In this document: positions 62,391-64,000 of the stretch, piece by piece
Numbering within the stretch: position 1 is the first letter of the stretch
Layout of the letters: every line of letters starts with the position of its first letter
Source: Mangrovimicrobium sp048323675
GTDB taxonomy: Bacteria; Pseudomonadota; Gammaproteobacteria; Pseudomonadales; Halieaceae
DNA length: 64,000 nt
Direction of reading: 5' to 3'
Assembly: GCF_048323675.1 (NCBI RefSeq)
Contig: NZ_JBLWFK010000001.1
Span: 434,001-498,000, forward strand
Made by a program: the position numbers and the translations under genes
The notes under the pieces: model-generated
Told to the model about the DNA's origin: nothing
Database searches by the model: none
What the model saw: the letters and a program-made list of their open reading frames with translations, nothing else

Positions 62391-63476
62391 TCAGGTCGCG
62401 GAGTGCGATGTGTCGAGCACACCGCGGCGCATCTGGTCCCTTTCTATCGAGGCGAACAGCGCCTGGAAGTTCCCCTCGCCAAAGCCCTCGTCGTCCTTGC
62501 GCTGGATGAATTCGAAGAAAATCGGCCCGATCAGGGTTTCGGAGAATATCTGCAGCAGTAGCCGCGGGTGCTCGCCAGCGGTCGAACCGTCCAGCAGGAT
62601 GCCCCGGGTTTGCAGTTCCGCAACCGGCTCCCCGTGCCCCGGCAGGCGCTCTTCCAGCATTTCGTAGTAGGTGTCCGGGGGCGCCGGCATGAAGGGTACG
62701 CCGCGGGCCCGCAACCGGTCGAGGCAGGCCGGCAGGTCGTCACAGGCGAAGGCAATGTGCTGGATGCCCTCGCCGTTGTACTGCATCAGGTACTCCTCGA
62801 TCTGCCCGTTGCCGCTGGCCTCCTCGTTGAGGGGAATGCGGATCTTGCCGTCGGGGGCGCTCATGGCGCGGGATTTCAGGCCGGTGTATTCACCCTTGAT
62901 GTCGAAGTAGCGGATCTCGCGGAAGTTGAACAGTTCCTCGTAGTAATGGGCCCAGTAGTCCATGCGCCCGCGGTAGACGTTGTGGGTCAGGTGGTCGATA
63001 ACCCGGAAACCGCAACCCACGGGATGGCGCTCGACACCCGGCAGGTAGTTGAAGTCGATGTCGTAGATGGAGGAACCCTCCGCATAGCGGTCGATCAGGT
63101 AGATGATCGCCCCGCCGATGCCGCGAATCGCGGGCAGCTTCAGTTCCATCGGCCCCACCGGGATATCGATGGCCTGCGCACCCCTGGCCAGCGCCTGCCG
63201 GTAGGCCGCCGCCGCGTCGCGCACCCGGAAGGCCATGCCGCAGGCAGAGGGGCCGTGCTCTTTCGCGTGGAAGTACGCGGGCGAGCCCTCCTGGTAGTTG
63301 ATGATGAAATTGATATCACCCTGGCGCCACAGGTCCACCGCCTTGGAGCGATGGCTGGCCACGTGGCTGAACCCCAGCCGCTCGAATACCGCTTCGATGA
63401 CGCCGCGCTCGGTGGCGGCAAACTCGACGAACTCGAAGCCGTCGAGCCCCATGGGATTGTCAACTACGTCGGGCAT
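62391..63476 (-). CDS. hpd: 4-hydroxyphenylpyruvate dioxygenase
   Basis: 361-residue HPPD, which turns 4-hydroxyphenylpyruvate into homogentisate using Fe(II) and oxygen. The iron ligands are His in VIDHLTHNVYRGRMDYWAHY, His in GIQHIAFACDDLPA and Glu in GPIFFEFIQRKDDEGFGEGN. FNFREIRYFDIKGEYTGLKS and IRIPLNEEASGNGQIEEYL are family landmarks. First gene of the operon, with GGAGA before the ATG, a 16-bp palindrome 22 bases upstream, and a divergent Lrp/AsnC regulator. Confidence 0.97.
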   Translation of the reverse strand: MPDVVDNPMGLDGFEFVEFAATERGVIEAVFERLGFSHVASHRSKAVDLWRQGDINFIINYQEGSPAYFHAKEHGPSACGMAFRVRDAAAAYRQALARGAQAIDIPVGPMELKLPAIRGIGGAIIYLIDRYAEGSSIYDIDFNYLPGVERHPVGCGFRVIDHLTHNVYRGRMDYWAHYYEELFNFREIRYFDIKGEYTGLKSRAMSAPDGKIRIPLNEEASGNGQIEEYLMQYNGEGIQHIAFACDDLPACLDRLRARGVPFMPAPPDTYYEMLEERLPGHGEPVAELQTRGILLDGSTAGEHPRLLLQIFSETLIGPIFFEFIQRKDDEGFGEGNFQALFASIERDQMRRGVLDTSHSAT

Positions 63477-63497
63477 AATCTGTCTCCGTTATTATCG

Positions 63498-63513
63498 GTC
63501 CGCCGCGGCGGAC
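63498..63513. promoter_or_regulatory. Perfect 16-bp palindrome upstream of hpd
   Basis: GTCCGCCGCGGCGGAC, 22-37 bases before the hpd start in the 159-base divergent region shared with the Lrp/AsnC gene. It could be an operator or a leader hairpin. Confidence 0.45.
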
Positions 63514-63635
63514 GCTCGTTACATGCCAATAGCGTAGTCCCGGGTGCCCGGCGTATTTGTTCTAATTACATCTGATCGGTGCTATAAACAGCAGGAAGTA
63601 TTCTGAAATTTCCCTTTTCAGGGGGGATTCTTGCC

Positions 63636-64000
63636 ATGGCACTGGATCGCGCAGAAGTGGACATCCTCCGTGTGTTGCAGGCAGAGGGGCGGATTTCCAA
63701 TGTCGAGCTGGCGGATCGGGTAGGACTCTCCGAGTCGCCCTGTTTCCGCCGGGTGAAGAAACTGGAGGACGGCGGCTATATCCGCGGCTACGGCGCGCGG
63801 CTGGACCAGCGCCGGCTGGGCCTGCAGGTGACGGCGTTCGTGCAGGTGATGCTGGAGAAGGGCGACGATCGCCAGCAGCGGGATTTCCTGGCGCGGGTGG
63901 AGGCGGAGGAATACATCGTCGAGTGCCACGCCATGAGCGGGTCCCACGATTACCTGATGAAAATTCTCGCCTACAGCATGGATCATTTCTCCGACCTGTG
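63636..64000 (+). CDS. Lrp/AsnC-family regulator, 3' end cut by window edge
   Basis: The first 121 residues of an Lrp/AsnC regulator, open to base 64000. The helix-turn-helix is ILRVLQAEGRISNVELADRV then GLSESPCFRRVKKLEDGGYI, and the RAM effector domain follows (FVQVMLEKGDDRQQRDFLAR; VECHAMSGSHDYLMKILAYS). Family length is about 150-165 residues. Divergent orientation to the tyrosine operon makes it a candidate regulator of it, with Tyr, Phe or homogentisate as possible effectors. Confidence 0.9.
   Translation, partial: MALDRAEVDILRVLQAEGRISNVELADRVGLSESPCFRRVKKLEDGGYIRGYGARLDQRRLGLQVTAFVQVMLEKGDDRQQRDFLARVEAEEYIVECHAMSGSHDYLMKILAYSMDHFSDL

Overview
The window is about 64 kb of a high-GC gammaproteobacterial chromosome. 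Gene content suggests a marine, aerobic heterotroph near the Halieaceae (OM60/NOR5) group: a 1600-residue NAD-glutamate dehydrogenase, an ECF11-type RpoE/ChrR light/singlet-oxygen module with photolyase, urea and cyanate nitrogen scavenging, bactofilin, and an aromatic amino acid hydroxylase with homogentisate-pathway enzymes. The taxonomic placement is an inference from content only. There are no rRNA or tRNA genes, no recognisable insertion sequence, and no CRISPR array.

Layout. 1-2382: end of a Bat-type operon on the minus strand (MoxR ATPase, DUF58, DUF4381, cut by the window edge). 2383-3152: divergent intergenic region with two structured repeat elements. 3153-8270: NAD-glutamate dehydrogenase, then convergent rmf. 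8743-10587: bactofilin, a methyltransferase-like protein and a TetR regulator. 10713-15276 (minus): amidohydrolase, a P450 remnant, GNAT, acyl-CoA synthetase and YjbQ. 15411-21278: rpoE-chrR facing a five-gene lipid-modification operon (FAD oxidoreductase, DUF1365, Cfa-like methyltransferase, DUF2878, secreted protein), with near-identical TGATCC-type promoters in both directions. 21292-28305: sigma-54 activator divergent from a cyanate ABC transporter/cyanase operon, with a complete sigma-54 promoter architecture between them. 28461-35492: an LEA-like repeat protein, then an island bounded by a 281-bp duplication of the glgP 3' end and carrying one 990-residue secreted protein, then intact glgP. 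35711-43931: DUF3604 protein, katG, and a DUF2189/SDR/photolyase group. 44308-56568: one long nitrogen locus (porin, urtABCDE, small membrane protein, ureDABCEFG). 56738-58294: cupin, a hydroxylaminobenzene-mutase-like membrane protein, GNAT. 58415-64000: hpd-VOC-fah-maiA-aromatic hydroxylase operon divergent from an Lrp/AsnC regulator cut by the window edge.

How the parts fit. Two nitrogen-scavenging operons dominate: cyanate to ammonia plus CO2 (CynS) and urea to ammonia (urease with all of D, A, B, C, E, F, G). Glutamate dehydrogenase, the Phe/Tyr degradation operon and an Lrp regulator add amino-acid nitrogen and carbon turnover. KatG, photolyase and RpoE/ChrR point to life under oxygen and light.

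The most unusual feature is a family of four 110-117 bp elements (2561-2670, 2773-2889, 23265-23377, 23608-23718). Each has long, nearly perfect inverted arms. The arm sequences are unrelated between copies, but each encloses a conserved core of two small hairpins with the loop ATGGAT (once ACGGAC). The stems covary while the loops are kept. As RNA, all eight loops fit the ANGGAN hexaloop recognised by CsrA/RsmA proteins. The copies occur as two divergent pairs, each in a divergent intergenic region.
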